Assembly (NCBI GenBank): GCA_029204225.1
Contig: CM055111.1
Coordinates: forward strand, 30,595,464-30,659,463
Length of the DNA stretch: 64,000 bases
Reading direction: 5' to 3'
From: Diphasiastrum complanatum
Taxonomy: Eukaryota > Streptophyta > Lycopodiopsida > Lycopodiales > Lycopodiaceae
Shown: piece after piece, positions 10,961 to 22,770 of the stretch
How the letters are laid out: every line of letters begins with the position of its first letter
How positions within the stretch are numbered: position 1 is the first letter of the stretch
The notes under the pieces: generated by a model
Seen by the model: the letters and a program-made list of their open reading frames with translations, nothing else
The model's database searches: none
What the model was told of the DNA's origin: nothing
Translations under genes and position numbers: made by a program

Positions 10961-12831
10961 ATTTAAAGTGGCGATTTTTTATTGAGATCTATATATTATT
11001 TTTATGTATTGAATATTTTTTTACTGTATTGAATACATTTTTAATGTATTAAATATCATTATAGACAATTTGAATCATATGTTTTTTTAGATATTTCATT
11101 TGTTTTGATATCCTAGTTATCATTAATCAAACAACTTACAAAGAATCTAAAAAAAGAATAAAAAATATATATATATTTCAAAGGCTTTTGGCCCATTACA
11201 AACTTGTTTTAAATAAAAAACCTAAAAATCATATTGAACTATAGAATCTGAAAAACCCGTCATTAATCATTTTTACATTAAAAATTTATTGCTTAGCTAA
11301 GTTTCATTGTCCACTAGCATTCAAAATAAGACTACATTTTATTTCTGATTACTCATGCCAATGATTGATCTTGATAATAGACATATTTCTCAAAAGCTTT
11401 TTATTTTATATTGAATCATGTAAAAGTTTGCTATCCTAATATGCAAATGAGGATTGAAAATACAAATACATAGTTTTGATAGCTCTTGTACAATCACTTT
11501 CATAAAGCTACATTCTATAATAGCTTTAAATGTTTGTCAAAATTTAGTGATATTTCAAAAGGATCAACTAAAAATCTTGGCTTTTGTACTTGTATAAAAA
11601 AAAATTAATTAGTTCTTGTACATTTTACCATGGAAAATATGAATGAAATCAGAGTGCATTTAGCTTATAATACTAACTATACCAATGCATAAGCATTAAT
11701 GGCAACAATTATATATATACCAAATCATGTGGGTCTCATTACTTGGCCAATATAGCAAATTTTCAAACATTATCTAATGTATTTTATGGCACTCATATTA
11801 TATGATGTAAGAAAGTCTAAATGAGTCTCAATTCTATTGAGTCAATTGCAACATTTCCAGCTTGTTGTAATAAATATCTCGATTTTTTTTTATGTACTTC
11901 ATAGAAATTCACTAATGTCTATAGTAAGAAATACATTAATGTATATAGTAGGACAAGTCAACAATAAGTCTAAATACATATGGGCTTGATTACTCTTATT
12001 TAGAACATAAATTGAACAAGACGTTATCATATTCTATTTTTTTCTCTTAAAATTAAATACATACAAATAAAATAGTATAATTTGTGACAAAAAGAAATAT
12101 CCTTCAAGAAAGAGTTAAAGCTCTAAAAATTGAGTCGATATGACATATTTGAATATGTACATGTATGGCAACTAATGCACTTTTAAGATTCTTTGCAAAT
12201 ACATGTCCTTACACACTTCTGAAATGACGCAAAAAGAGAATCTCAAGATAGAACAAAAGCTAAAAATGTCAACTTTTTGTATATATTCAATTAAACTCAA
12301 TAAGTATTTTTTGTATTTTATAATTTTTCAGTAAGCCATAATATCACATAAATCATATATTAATTCAAAACTTCAAGATTTTATGTTACTTTTTTCAATA
12401 AGGTCTCAATCATAAAATGCTTCCATTATACTTGAGATTTTCTTTTTAAGTCTTTTTTGAACAAATTAGAATTTTTTTTTTTTTCATTTTCAACTACAAC
12501 TAATACTCTTGTCATGTGTAAAGCATCTACAACATAACTCATCCATAAGTGGTGAAAATAAGTGCTAGTTATACAATAGTATGATGCAATAAACATTCTA
12601 TATGACATACTCATGTTCAAGTTCCAATGACATCACATTCTATTATAACCTCTTCCTCGCCTGTAAACATTGCAGCTTGAAATGTGATCACTTTTGTAAC
12701 TTATTACATTGACATATACATACTTAGATTTGAATCACATTCACTTATTTTTGGCAATCATGTGGTGAAATGATCCAACTTGACTACTAGAAGGATACCA
12801 AAGTGCTTCTATCCACTTTCATAAGAAAATA

Positions 12832-12902
<71 letters not shown>

Positions 12903-13740
12903 TGTTTCATTTTTGAATAAAGACTTCCAACAAAAGTCATTTGCAATGACAATTCTTATTTGTATTCAATATGATGTGATATCAAACTCTATTTGGCATC
13001 ATCTTAAGTGAAATAAAAAAATATTTCTTGATCACATGTGCTTTATATTGTCTATAGTTTTCCTATAAAACATATATATTTAGAAAGCATGACTCGTTAC
13101 ATAGTACAATCATACAAAAATATACTAGTTACAACTATTATATAGTTGTAAGAATGGATGATGAACTTATGATTTAATACAAAGCTTGGTTTGTACACGA
13201 AAAATTATCTAAGTATTTAAGGACATTTGGTATTTAAGGTTATCAATGAGATATAGGTTCTCAATATCGAGATGATATTTAAATTATCAATAACATTTCT
13301 TAATTATCAATAGTACAAAAAAAAATTCTTAAAGAGTGTACAAATTTCTTGTGTGCATGGAGTGCCGTAGGCAGAATATTATCTATCAATTATTCTAAAA
13401 TGGTCTTTTTGAATCTTATTACAATTACAAAGATTGTACAAGTTTTGAGATTTGCACATCAAGGTGATGCACTTCTTGAAACTCATAATTCCAATGCTAG
13501 TCACTTATGGTTGTCACTTTGGAAATTGCTCCACTATCTTCTTGATATTGATCACTCAAACAAAAAAGATGAGTTTAAAGCATGTATTTTATCATGGGTT
13601 AGTGTATGGCTTCAAGAAAAATACAAAACACAAGTATAAATAAGCATTATATTAGCACTCAACCAAGGATTTCAATGTGAACGCGAAGTTATAATGGATC
13701 AATCGTGAGCTTCATATATAAGCTTAGATTTCCTAATTAG
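10961..13740. repeat. AT-rich non-coding stretch
   Basis: About 2.8 kb without recognisable coding sequence. Reading frames here are short and have low-complexity composition. The block around 12525-12615 (ACTCATCCATAAGTGG ... TATGATGCAATAAA ... ATGACATA) resembles 44670-44775, so at least part belongs to a dispersed non-coding repeat. Confidence 0.5.
12835..12905. repeat. (TG)n microsatellite
   Basis: About thirty TG units, one TA interruption at 12895-12896, then four more TG units. A simple repeat with no evidence of function. Confidence 0.97.
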
Positions 13741-14205
13741 AGCACCCCACTATAACCAACAAATATAACTTTCTTTGAAGATGGATCCTCCTTTGTCCTA
13801 TTATCAAGAGTAATGTTGATATAGCATACACATCCAAAAGTTTTGAGATACTTGAGACTGTGGCCTCCTACCAAAAGGTGTCTTTCCATTCAAAACAACA
13901 CTTGGCCACCTATTACATAAATAATTGGCACACAACAGGTTTAGGAAGATTATCAAAACCTCATTGATTTGGCTCCTTCACATAAGATTCTATTCTTCCT
14001 CGGCCACTCCATTTTGTTGTGGTGTTCTTGGACTTGTGAAGTCCCTCTTGGTCCGATTTGCATCACAAAATGCTTTGAACTTGGTAGAAATGTACTCATC
14101 ACCATTGTCACTCCTCAAGCACTTGACTTTGGTGTTGAATGGACTTCCCTTGCAATCTTGAACTTGACAAAGATATCATACACCTCATCATTTCTCTCTA
14201 GTAGA
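13741..14205 (-). pseudogene. Copia integrase second half, left of a solo LTR
   Basis: The minus strand gives FVKFKIARE, VKCLRSDNG, TPQQNGVAE and the later VLNGKTPFG and DPSSKKVIFVGYSG segments, all close to residues of the intact integrase at 56961-60911. Small deletions and frameshifts are frequent. The sequence stops at the solo LTR and resumes at 14859, so this and the next integrase fragment were one element. Confidence 0.82.
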
Positions 14206-14858
14206 TGTGAAAAATTGTCAACTAGTAGTATTTTCCTAACTTGAGATTTTGTAGGCCTATGGCCAAATAAAAGTTAGAGATAGGTTCATACATGTATGTA
14301 GAGGCCCAAAGTATGTGTACACTACTTTTGAGGTCACATTAATTAGAGGAGGTCGAGTGTGGAGCTCTTCTATTGGCTCATAATTTGGTGCATTCCTATT
14401 TGACCAAATTTCTAGGTATATGGGTGAATCCTATTGGACCCCAATTTTAGCCTATCATAAGACAAGTGGCCAAGAGGCACTATGGCTGCTATAAATAGCC
14501 ATCTCCACGAGTATGTACATATCTCATTTTCATTCTATTGAATGAATGTTATGCTCTTTGAAGGTCCATCTTCTTCTCTCTCACTTTTTTGTTCATATCT
14601 TGCATTCTAGCCACTAGAATTGTGATTTCTTTGTTGCTATGGCTTCACACGTGTGAAATGCAGGTTGTAGGCTCTGAAGTACGGACAGGGACAGCAAGTT
14701 TCTGTTTGTGGAAGCTTATGATCAGATTTTGATGTTTAGTTGATGTTTAGTATGCTTAACATCACAATTTCTATCATTTTTTCAATCTAGATGTGCATAA
14801 CTTCCATGGCCAAGATCTTTATGAAACTTTAGCATCTTTTGGATCTGAGTTTTTCACA
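14206..14858 (+). repeat. Solo Copia LTR, 653 bp, with 5-bp target duplication
   Basis: TGTGAAAAATTG to GAGTTTTTCACA, the same length as the two LTRs of the intact element. I found about four substitutions against them (near 14438, 14518, 14562 and 14728). The flanks are GTAGA at 14201-14205 and GTAGA at 14859-14863, a perfect duplication. No internal sequence remains, so it arose by recombination between the two LTRs of a full element. It splits a Copia integrase that reads through if the LTR is ignored. Confidence 0.95.
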
Positions 14859-15055
14859 GTAGATACATCCAAGAAAATCTACTAAAATCATTAATAAATG
14901 TTACATACATCTTAGCACCACCATTGCTGATTGTAGTAGCTCCATGAACATCCAAATGCACAGGTTGGAAAGGCCTAGTAGATCTAGATATAGATCTCTT
15001 ATAAGGTAATCTATGTGACTTTGATAAAGCACATTTCTCACAAACATAATCCATG
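14859..15055 (-). pseudogene. Copia integrase first half, right of the solo LTR
   Basis: The minus strand gives MDYVCEKCALSKSHRLPYKR, the end of the integrase zinc-binding region, then VHLDVHGATTISNGG with the first catalytic Asp, and VTFINDFSRFSWMYLL. It continues across the solo LTR into 13741-14205. On the right it is joined at 15055 to a Gypsy fragment. Confidence 0.88.
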
Positions 15056-15960
15056 CTAATTAAAGATTTGGAAAGACGGGAAAAAACTTCTGATACTTAA
15101 CATCTTAGAATCTTTTGGTCTTCTAGGATATACCCAGTCATCAACTTTAAAATCTCTGGGAGATCTCTTAAGATCGTCATAGTGTTTAGCCCTATCCTGA
15201 GCACTCCGGATACTATTCTTAGCCACTTGGAACATCTTTTGCAAATCATGCAGGAAATCAACAACCTTTTGAATCTTAATAGATTTCGTCTCCACATTAA
15301 CAAGAGATCTCGGTTGAAAACCATACATAACCATAAAAGAACTATGACTTGTAGTAGAATGCTATGGCTACTACGAATACCTGGATTGACAAGAAAGTCA
15401 AGCTAGCACGTCATATCTACCTTACAAAAATCCAATATTTTGGACATCTTCTAGTTTAGTTCTTATTTGATAATACCTTGTCTTGAGATCTGTCTTAGTG
15501 AAATATTTTTTTTCCACCCATTTATTTTTAATTGTCATCTTATTCAACCCCTTGTAATCCACAAACATCCGAAAACCTCCATCTTTCTTTACTTTTAGAA
15601 GAACAAGAGCGTCCGATGGTGACTTACTAGGTTGGATATGTCCCATCCTCTGATAGTTTTCTATTTGATTTGAAATCTCTATCTCTACTTTTTGGGAGAA
15701 CCTATAAGACTTTCTAGAAATAGATTGACTTCCTAGAATTAACTCTATAATGTGGTCTATTGACCTAGATGGTGGTAAACCATGAGGTAATTATGATGGA
15801 AAAACATCTTTAAATTCACTTTAATATGATTTTTCATTGTTTGTTCATGATCCAAACATACTGAATTAAGAATTGTAGAGAATTCACAACTATTTAGATA
15901 CACATTAGAAATATCCAAAATCACAAAATCACTCAAAGAGTATTTTTCATCTACTTAAGG
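15056..15960 (-). pseudogene. Gypsy (chromovirus-type) RT start joined to integrase tail
   Basis: Read from 15960 down, the minus strand gives PHGLPPSRSIDHIIELILGS, GHIQPSKSPSDALVLLKVKK, DGGFRMFVDYKGLNKMTIKN and TKTDLKTRYYQIR, the start of a Ty3/Gypsy reverse transcriptase. It then passes near 15420-15330 directly to an integrase tail (GFQPRSL, SAQDRAKHYDDLKR, FKVDDWVYPR). The RT active site, RNase H and integrase core are missing. This is a different Gypsy lineage from 37210-42640. Confidence 0.82.
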
Positions 15961-16285
15961 AGAAGGTTCATCCACTTAAGGAGAGTGTTCATCCACAAAA
16001 ATGGAGATTGTCAACAATAGATTGAACAGAACATTGTTAGTATTGAATATGCACAAGCCTTACAATCAACAAATGATTAGGTGTTATGATCTAATCCAAA
16101 ATAGCTTCTTCTCAGCCTCTGATCCTCAATAGACCTGAAATATGATTTTGATCCACAAGTTCAACTCAACAAACAAAGGTTAGTAAGATTTGATCTAGAA
16201 TGCAATGCATAATCATGCTAGAACTTGATCAAACATCCAAATATCACCATAAATGGAAATCTTACTATATACAGTAGCCAGCCAG
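15961..16285 (-). repeat. Copia leader remnant, non-coding
   Basis: Sits between the primer site at 16286 and the Gypsy remnant. No coding similarity was seen. By position it is the leader of a minus-strand Copia element whose gag is missing. Confidence 0.4.
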
Positions 16286-16297
16286 CTCTGATACCAT
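16286..16297 (-). other. Primer binding site, perfect initiator-Met type
   Basis: GCTCTGATACCA is the exact complement of TGGTATCAGAGC. It touches the LTR end TGTGG at 16298, fixing a minus-strand element with its 5' LTR to the right. Confidence 0.9.
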
Positions 16298-16412
16298 GTG
16301 GAAAAAGTGGATCTTGAATGGATCTAAGATCCCAAATGTTCTGGCTAAGATCTTTGCACAACAAGCTACAAAAGCTAGAAATGGCAAAACATCCTAATGC
16401 TACCTTTGATAC
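16298..16412 (-). repeat. Copia 5' LTR end, truncated at 115 bp
   Basis: TGTGGAAAAAGTGGATCTTG continues with blocks shared with the LTRs at 2099-2713 and 25009-25663 (GGATCTAAGATC, TGGCTAAG). The rest is replaced by the gag-only element that starts at 16413. Confidence 0.75.
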
Positions 16413-16949
16413 TGTTGGCTGATTCTGACAAATCCCCAAGATACTCGAATAGAGCAACTCAAGAGCACCTCTCACCTTAGACCGAGGAGGTCTCTGAGAA
16501 GATGAGACTAATAAAGACTGAGAGCCGAGAAATACTAGCTAGGAAAGACATGCAAGAACTGTGTAAGCCTCATGGTGAATCCTAGAAGATGGAATGACCA
16601 TGTAGGGACTAGTATTTCTAAGCAAATGTGATAAATACAAGTAGACCCCTCTTAAAGAAAGTAGAGTGAGCCACCTTTTGATGGTGACCTCTAGTGGAGA
16701 GCATTATTCCACTTATAATTTGTGAAATGTGGAAATTCCACTAGGATGCCACCTAAGGAGCTCTCTTGCTTATTTAAGAGATTCCTCCGGGCTCCTTGAT
16801 CATGATGGTTTTCTTGAGTGATGCCCCTATGATCATGCCCTTCCATTCATATTGTGTGTGGTTGTGGATATAGAGTGGATTAGTTTTCTTGCTTTCCTAG
16901 TTGTGGTCTAGATTTCATGTTTTCTTGTGGATTAATGTAGGAGCCAACA
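16413..16949 (+). repeat. 5' LTR of the gag-only element, 537 bp
   Basis: TGTTGGCT to AGCCAACA. Compared with 992-1643 and 19613-20141 it lacks about 95 bp around 16790 (the AAGAGGAGCTTTTTGTG block) and about 23 bp just before its end. It is inserted in the Copia LTR at 16298-16412. Confidence 0.85.
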
Positions 16950-17480
16950 TTCAGGTAAACTAAATAGGCTAGAAATGTGGCATAAATCTTGCATATTCTC
17001 TAACATTCTAGTTCTTGATGTTCTTGGGATGTCCAAAAATCAGAAGACTGGTTGGTTTCTTGATTCTTGGATTTCTAACATGCTGTAGATTAGTTTTTGT
17101 TTCTTGTCTTGTCAATTTATGCAAGTAAAGTAGTGTAGGATCTGATTTTAGTTCATTTTGAAGCAGAGTAGAAGTAGGAATCCATCATTGCTCAACTGAG
17201 CAGTAACGTAGATCATTTGTTGAACGCATTGGCTTGCATTTTGGTTGATTATGCATGTGCATTCATTTCAAGAAAGACCCATCCGGATGTCCTCTGACAG
17301 GCAAGACAATACTACAATGATTATTTGCCCCTTCTGCCTAATCTGGGCCTAAAACAAGAAAGGTAATCTCAAGAAGTGCCCACAGTCTCTGCTGATAGGC
17401 AGAAGAAGAAATAAACAAAGAAGGACTAGCTAACAGATTCTACAAGCTCCGAAGATGTCAACATTTGGCACCATTGCTGC
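16950..17480 (+). repeat. Leader of the gag-only element
   Basis: Non-coding. It matches the leader at 475-991 on the other strand, best at 17370-17400 and 17435-17445. No primer binding site matching a known plant tRNA end was recognised at its start. Confidence 0.6.
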
Positions 17481-18550
17481 TTGAACTCGACACCTCATAA
17501 ACCCACACCTGCTGCAACAGTGTTCTTGAACAGATCCATAATAGTTCTCATCTACAGTCTACCTTGCAAACAAACTACCCTACCTGAAAAACGACCTACA
17601 AGAAACAACAATCTCAGGCAAATATACTTGCTTGCAAATCCGTCTGAAAACCAACTTGCTTGCACCTGAACCTGCAAACCAACCAACAAGCCACAACAAC
17701 TGCAAACACAAGTGATCAGACTGCAAAACTAGAGCCCACACCCATCAACTACACTCCTTCAGCCACCCCATCACGTTCCATTTCTTTCATATCTCAGCCG
17801 ACGCTTTTTTTCATATCTCAGCCGACGCTTTTTTTTATATCTCAACCGACACTTCCTTTCAAATCTCAACCGACAATTTTTTTTCAAATCTCAATCGACA
17901 CTTTTTTTCAAATCTCAACCGACACTTTTGTTCAAATCTCAACCAACATTTTTTTTAGATCTCGACCGACGGGTTCGCGTCAGATCTCGACCGACGGATT
18001 TTCGATCAGATCTCGACCGACGGGTTCACGTCAAATCTTGACCGACGGGTTCGCGTGAGATCTCAACCGACACAGATGGAGAAACTCACCAATGAGTTTC
18101 AAGCTACCTTGAAGTCTATCCAAAGCAGTATGCCTGGTCAGTCAAGCCCTGCACGGGTACCTTATAGACGAAAAACAATATGGTGCCCACACTGCCAGGC
18201 TATGCATCATGTTGATGCATGTCCTTCATATCTGCCTATCCACGCACATACAGTCCAACGATAGGGAAGAACAACCATCACAATCTGGAAATACCATCAC
18301 TTATCATGAATATCCACCTGAAAGTCCAGACCCACTAGCCATACAAGATGGCTATGCTGTTATACAAGGGCCATTGCACACCAGATGTTTCATCTGTGGT
18401 GAAACTGGCCACTTCATGGTTGATTGTCCAGTCAAGACCAAGTACCATGCTGAGTATCTTGACTGTATCAGAAAACACAGTTTCAAAAACTGTCCAAAAC
18501 AACCAACTAAGATCCTACATGTCTGTCACGTCAGTTATGAATCACAATAG
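17481..18550 (+). pseudogene. Gag-like protein with two zinc-binding motifs
   Basis: Three overlapping frames are needed (17481-17669, 17660-18058, then 18055-18550 with a shift near 18215-18264). The N-terminal part is Thr/Pro-rich and not recognisable as a capsid domain. The middle is an 8-residue repeat based on FISQPTLF, made by the DNA repeat at 17791-18071. The C-terminal part has CPHCQAMHHVDAC (18182 on), a classic CCHC knuckle CFICGETGHFMVDC (18386-18428) and a further Cys/His cluster ending VCHVSYESQ. The same order occurs in the gag of the minus-strand Gypsy at 41092-42640. CCHC knuckles bind the element's RNA. Frameshifts suggest this copy is dead. Confidence 0.72.
17791..18071 (+). 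repeat. Minisatellite inside gag, 12 units of about 24-26 bp
   Basis: Twelve copies of the core ATCTCRACCGAC. The first seven are spaced 24 bp apart with a T-rich filler and keep an 8-residue peptide repeat in frame. The last five have a GGGTTCGCGTCAG-like filler and about 25-26 bp spacing, so the frame shifts between units. Confidence 0.93.
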
Positions 18551-19599
18551 GATCTTCACGACAACAACACGAGCACTATAGCACCCTCCCGCTCAACCTG
18601 CTGCTCACTCGAGAAGTTTCTAGCAAACTTCTACAATACCACACAATACACCAACTCCATAATGAAAAAAGACCATATAAAATACGGAGATCAATTGCCA
18701 CCTACAATGGTTGATCAGCCAAAAGAAGACCTAACAAAATAGGCGAAACAGCTAGAAGACATTAGAAATTAAGCAAAGAAGCTGAGGAGGAAAGGATGAA
18801 AACTTAAGCAACAGATGAGTCAGATCAATTTTGATCAAAAGAAACTCTTTGGAACAATGATTGTTGAATCCCTTCTACAAAGCCCAAAGAGATCCAAAAG
18901 TAACGGATCAAAAGAAAGAGCTGCAGAAAAGAAAGATGAAGACAACCGTGAACCTGCATAATAAAGCAAGCTCCTCACCCAACAAGTGGTGGTCAAAGCT
19001 CGACATTGCAAGGGTCCAAGGTTGCAACTATAGAACTATCATTTCCTTCACCCTGTCACCAAGCCTTCATCATGTTTTCTCGCCGTTACCAAACCGTCCA
19101 TCCAAAATTGTTCCTACCTCCAATTTCTGATGAATCCATCCCCTTGAGACTGATAATCAAAGTTTGTGCAACCTGTAGATCAAAGGTTTTCCTTGAGACT
19201 AGAACTTCAACTGAGAGAAGAACCACATAAACACCCAGAGGCAAATGGAGGATACAGACCTCCCAGAAGATAGAATCTGTCGAGAAACCAAAGATGAAAC
19301 TGTCAATGGCAGATACAAGTGACAAAACAAAGAGACACATGGAAAGCACTCGAGCATGCAAGTTGTGAAGCTGCACTTTCCAATTTTGAGAATGTCAACC
19401 AATTGCAGCAATAAGACATTCTGGTTGAACTCTGGCAATTCATGAAAAATAGTTTTTGTGATAAAGACCAGTGACAATAAGCACTTGGTTTTATGTAAGC
19501 GAACGAGGATCTACGCTTTTCCAAGTGACGATCGAAGATACCAATACAAAGCAGAGCGACATCGTACAATGTGAGTTGCAGTGGGTCTTGCAACACATT
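18551..19599 (+). repeat. Internal non-coding part of the gag-only element
   Basis: About 1 kb between gag and the polypurine tract. Short frames only; none resembles protease, RT, RNase H or integrase. It may be an eroded remnant of replaced pol sequence. Confidence 0.5.
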
Positions 19600-19612
19600 A
19601 GAGGTGGGATGA

Positions 19613-20141
19613 TGTTGGCTGATTCTGACGAATCCCCAAGATACTCGGACAGAGCAACTCAAGAGCACCTCTCACCTTAGACCGAGGAGGTCTTTGAGAA
19701 GACGAGACTAATGAAGACTGAGAACCGAGTATGAGAGCCGAGAAATACTAGCTAGGAAAGACATGCAAGAACTGTGTAAGCCTCATGGTGAATCCTGAAA
19801 GATGGAATGACCATGTAGGAACTAGTATTTCTAAGCAAATGTAATAAATGCAAGTAGATTCCTCTTAAAGAAAGCAGAGTGAGCCACCTTTTGATGGTGA
19901 CCTCTAGTGGAGAGCATTATTCCACTTGTAATTTGTGAAATGTAGAAATTCCACTAGGATGCCACCTAAGGAGCTCTCTTGCTTATTTAAGAGACTCCCT
20001 CTTTGTGAAGAGGAGCTTTTTGTGTATTGTATCAACTCCATGCTGAAATGAGAAGAGCCTCCATGATTTAGATGCATCCATTGAGATCCTTGATCATGAT
20101 GGTTTTCTTGAGTAATGCCCCTATGATCATGCCCTTCCATT
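19613..20141 (+). repeat. 3' LTR of the gag-only element, truncated
   Basis: Begins TGTTGGCTGATTCTGACG directly after the polypurine tract and stops at CCTTCCATT, where the Copia pol fragment begins. Relative to 992-1643 it lacks the last portion of about 100 bp or more. It retains the middle block missing from the 5' LTR. Confidence 0.82.
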
Positions 20142-21835
20142 AATAAGTTCTTCTCTTTTGCAGAGTATCAGAGTGTCATTCACATATACAGCTACAATGA
20201 TGATCTTCCCATCTGTAATTCTTACATAAACATTGTAATCAGTTATTAGTGGCTTGAATCCTAAGGATTTCAGGGCTTGATCTTTCTTCTTATACCATTG
20301 TTGCGCTGATTGTTTCAGACCATCGATACTAATGTGCATTCTGCATTCATAAGTAAGAAGTGAGTTCAAAATGTAGCCTGGACATTGATCCATGTGGACT
20401 TCTTCGTCTAGCTCACCATGCAAGAAAGTTGTCTTTTTGTCTATGATGTGAATCCTGAGATCATAAGCAGCTGCATATGCAAACCAAAGGCATAGGGACG
20501 AATGTGTCACAATAGGAGAGAAGGTCTCAGCATAGTCGATGCCATATCTCTGAAAAAAAATCCTTTGCTACAAGTCTGGCTTTATAATTTGAAATATTTC
20601 CATTTGGTCCATACTTCAGCTTGTATACCCACTTGCATTGCACAATCTTTTGTTTATCTGGTAATGGCTACAATGTCCATACCTCATTCTTCTTAAGGAT
20701 TCCATCTCCTCATTTATGGCTTGGATCCATTTGTCCTTGTCTGGACAGTCAATTGCTTCCTCGAATATTTGTGGTTCTCCACTAAATCCACAAAACTCTT
20801 CTAATGTAGAAGCTAAGCTGTCTGACACAAATCTTGCTGGCGCTTTTCATTTTCTTGTTGATCTTCTAGGAGATCCTTTTGGTACTGCAATGATCTTGCC
20901 TTTGTCTGTTCTGCTAGGTCCATAACCATTTTGGTTTACAGGTGTTGTAGCAGTAGGCTGGCATGCGAATCTTTCTTCGTCTGATTCGTTGCTCGACTGA
21001 GGTGCGCGACTCGAACATCTTTGTCTGATTGTTCATCCTCTGCTCCCTCTATCGCGATTGGTAGATCATAATATTGTCTTCCAAGGACTTCATAACTGAT
21101 AGGATCATTCTTGGCCATTGTTCTACTCTCATCAAATTTGATGTCTATGACTATTTTCACTGTGTTTGTCTCTAGCATATAGATTCTGTAGTATGACGAA
21201 TGATTTTCATATCCTACAGGATATCCTTGTTTTGCTTTCTCATCAAGCTTCTTTCAAAGTTTGTTAGGAACATGTGCATATGCTGCATAGCCAAAGATTT
21301 AAATATGAGTCAAATTGGGTCTTCTACCCCACCATAATTCATGTGGTATTGTATGAGGAACACCAGATTTTCTTGTCCTATTTTGAATGTAAGTAGCTGT
21401 AGCTACTGCTTCAGCCCATAGCACTCTTGGAGCCTTTGAATAGGCCATCATACACCTAGTAGCTTCCATAAGAGTTCTGTTCTTTCTTTCTACAACATTA
21501 TTGTGCTGCGGTGTATAGGATGTTGTCGTTCTGTGAATGATTCCTCAATTATAGCAAAAATCAGTGAATCGGTTTGAGATGTATTCTCCACCCCAATCTG
21601 TTCTGATCTGCTTCACCTTATTTCATTTGCATCATTCTGCCCAATTCACATACTCTGTGAATTTGTCAAATGCATCTGATTTATTGTGAATGAAGTAGAC
21701 CTCGACAAACTTACTATAATCATCAATAAAGGTGATATAGTATTTTGGGCCTCCTACTAAGGTCACGTTCAAATTGTGAAGTTTTTAGCACGTGTGAACT
21801 TCACCACACAGCCTACAGGATCTTACTGAGATGTT
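20142..21835 (-). pseudogene. Copia integrase to reverse transcriptase
   Basis: From right to left: integrase with GGPKYYITFIDDYSKF, IRTDWGGEYISNRF (second Asp) and ERKNRTLMEATRCMM (Glu), about 21790-21350; the integrase end and a linker (21178-20936, MLETNTVKIVIDIKF); the RT start EPQIFEEAIDCPDKDKW (about 20770); and RT up to VAVYVNDTLIL (about 20170), where the usual YVDD reads YVND. Stops occur in integrase (after CYN near 21555) and frameshifts in RT. It is cut on the left by the gag-only LTR and on the right near 21835. Its proteins differ clearly from the other Copia families here. Confidence 0.85.
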
Positions 21836-21939
21836 GTGATTGCACAAGATTGATCAAAGAACAGTATGCTTGAAAAATCTAAGGCAAGAGCACAACGGCA
21901 TACATCCGATGAAAAAATCTAACTCTTCACTATGAGAAA

Positions 21940-22756
21940 TGAATATTAGAAATAATTCTAAGTGTTCCATATAAAAAAGAGGCTGCTCTCAGGTAGAGAG
22001 ATAAAATAAAGCATAAACAGCTCGGGTAGAGAGAGAATGAGTCCAAAACACCAAAATCTTAATATTCACAATATGGCAAAACATGCCCAACTTTTCCTAC
22101 ATGAGAAAGACTCGAATTCCTACAGTGGAGTTGCAAGGAAAGTCCAATTAATTTTTCTAATTCACCTACTAGAGATTTGCTAAAATCATACGTGTGGGAT
22201 GCCCTACACATATATTTTTGATCTCCTAAGCCCAATAACACCATAAAGATCAGACTAGCATTGGTTGTCAATAAGAAAGCTGATCATACAAGCAATATTA
22301 TTGTGTTACAAGCAAGATCTGTCAACAAAACATAAGACTAAGCATCATAAATGCCTCTACTCGACTAGAGAGAGAAAATAAGAAGTACAAAACTCATGGA
22401 GAGAGAGAGGGCACAAAGAGCTTGTCTCCAAATTTGCATTACACACAAATTTCATCATCTTCTCAATGAGAGTACATCACATATATATAGATCCATGGAC
22501 TCTTCTCCTACTTTAAGTTGAATTGGAGTTGTGAATCCACCTCTCAAGCTAGACTTATTCAAGCCACCTCATTATGTCTAATTGTGGCATGTAAAGTACA
22601 AGTGGCAATTCTATGGTAGCTCGAGTTTCTACTTCTACCTACCTTGAATATTTTATTCTATGATGGGTCGTTACTAAGCCAAAAGAGCTCAATTCATCTT
22701 TGGCATTTTTAAGACCCATACTCACAACATTAGAAAGATTTTTCAATATTTTGACA
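21940..22756 (-). repeat. Copia 3' LTR region
   Basis: On the minus strand, TGTCAAAATATTG starts at 22756 directly after the polypurine TTTTTAGGAGGAG (22757-22769) of the element to the right. A TATA-like ATATATATAG lies near 22490. The far end is uncertain. The part 21947-22170 recurs at 48267-48480. Confidence 0.55.
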
Positions 22757-22770
22757 CTCCTCCTAAAAAT

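Larger units (their letters stand above)
16413..20141 (+). mobile_element. TR-GAG-like non-autonomous LTR retrotransposon
   Basis: Two direct LTRs (16413-16949 and 19613-20141) enclose a leader, a zinc-knuckle gag (17481-18550), about 1 kb of non-coding DNA and a polypurine AGAGGTGGGATGA (19600-19612) touching the 3' LTR. No protease, reverse transcriptase, RNase H or integrase motif was found in any frame. Gag-only elements flanked by LTRs are known in plants as TR-GAG and depend on an autonomous partner. The 5' flank is GATAC; the 3' LTR is truncated at 20141, so no target duplication can be tested. No primer site was recognised after the 5' LTR. A second member lies at 475-1643. Confidence 0.75.

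Noticed and set aside
12835-12905. Functional significance of the (TG)n tract
   Set aside because: An ordinary microsatellite in non-coding DNA; nothing nearby links it to a gene.
15056-15960. Complete chromovirus pol
   Set aside because: The RT start passes directly to the integrase tail; RT active site, RNase H, integrase core and chromodomain are absent.
16408-20146. Target duplication of the gag-only element
   Set aside because: GATAC at the left has no partner because the 3' LTR is truncated at 20141.
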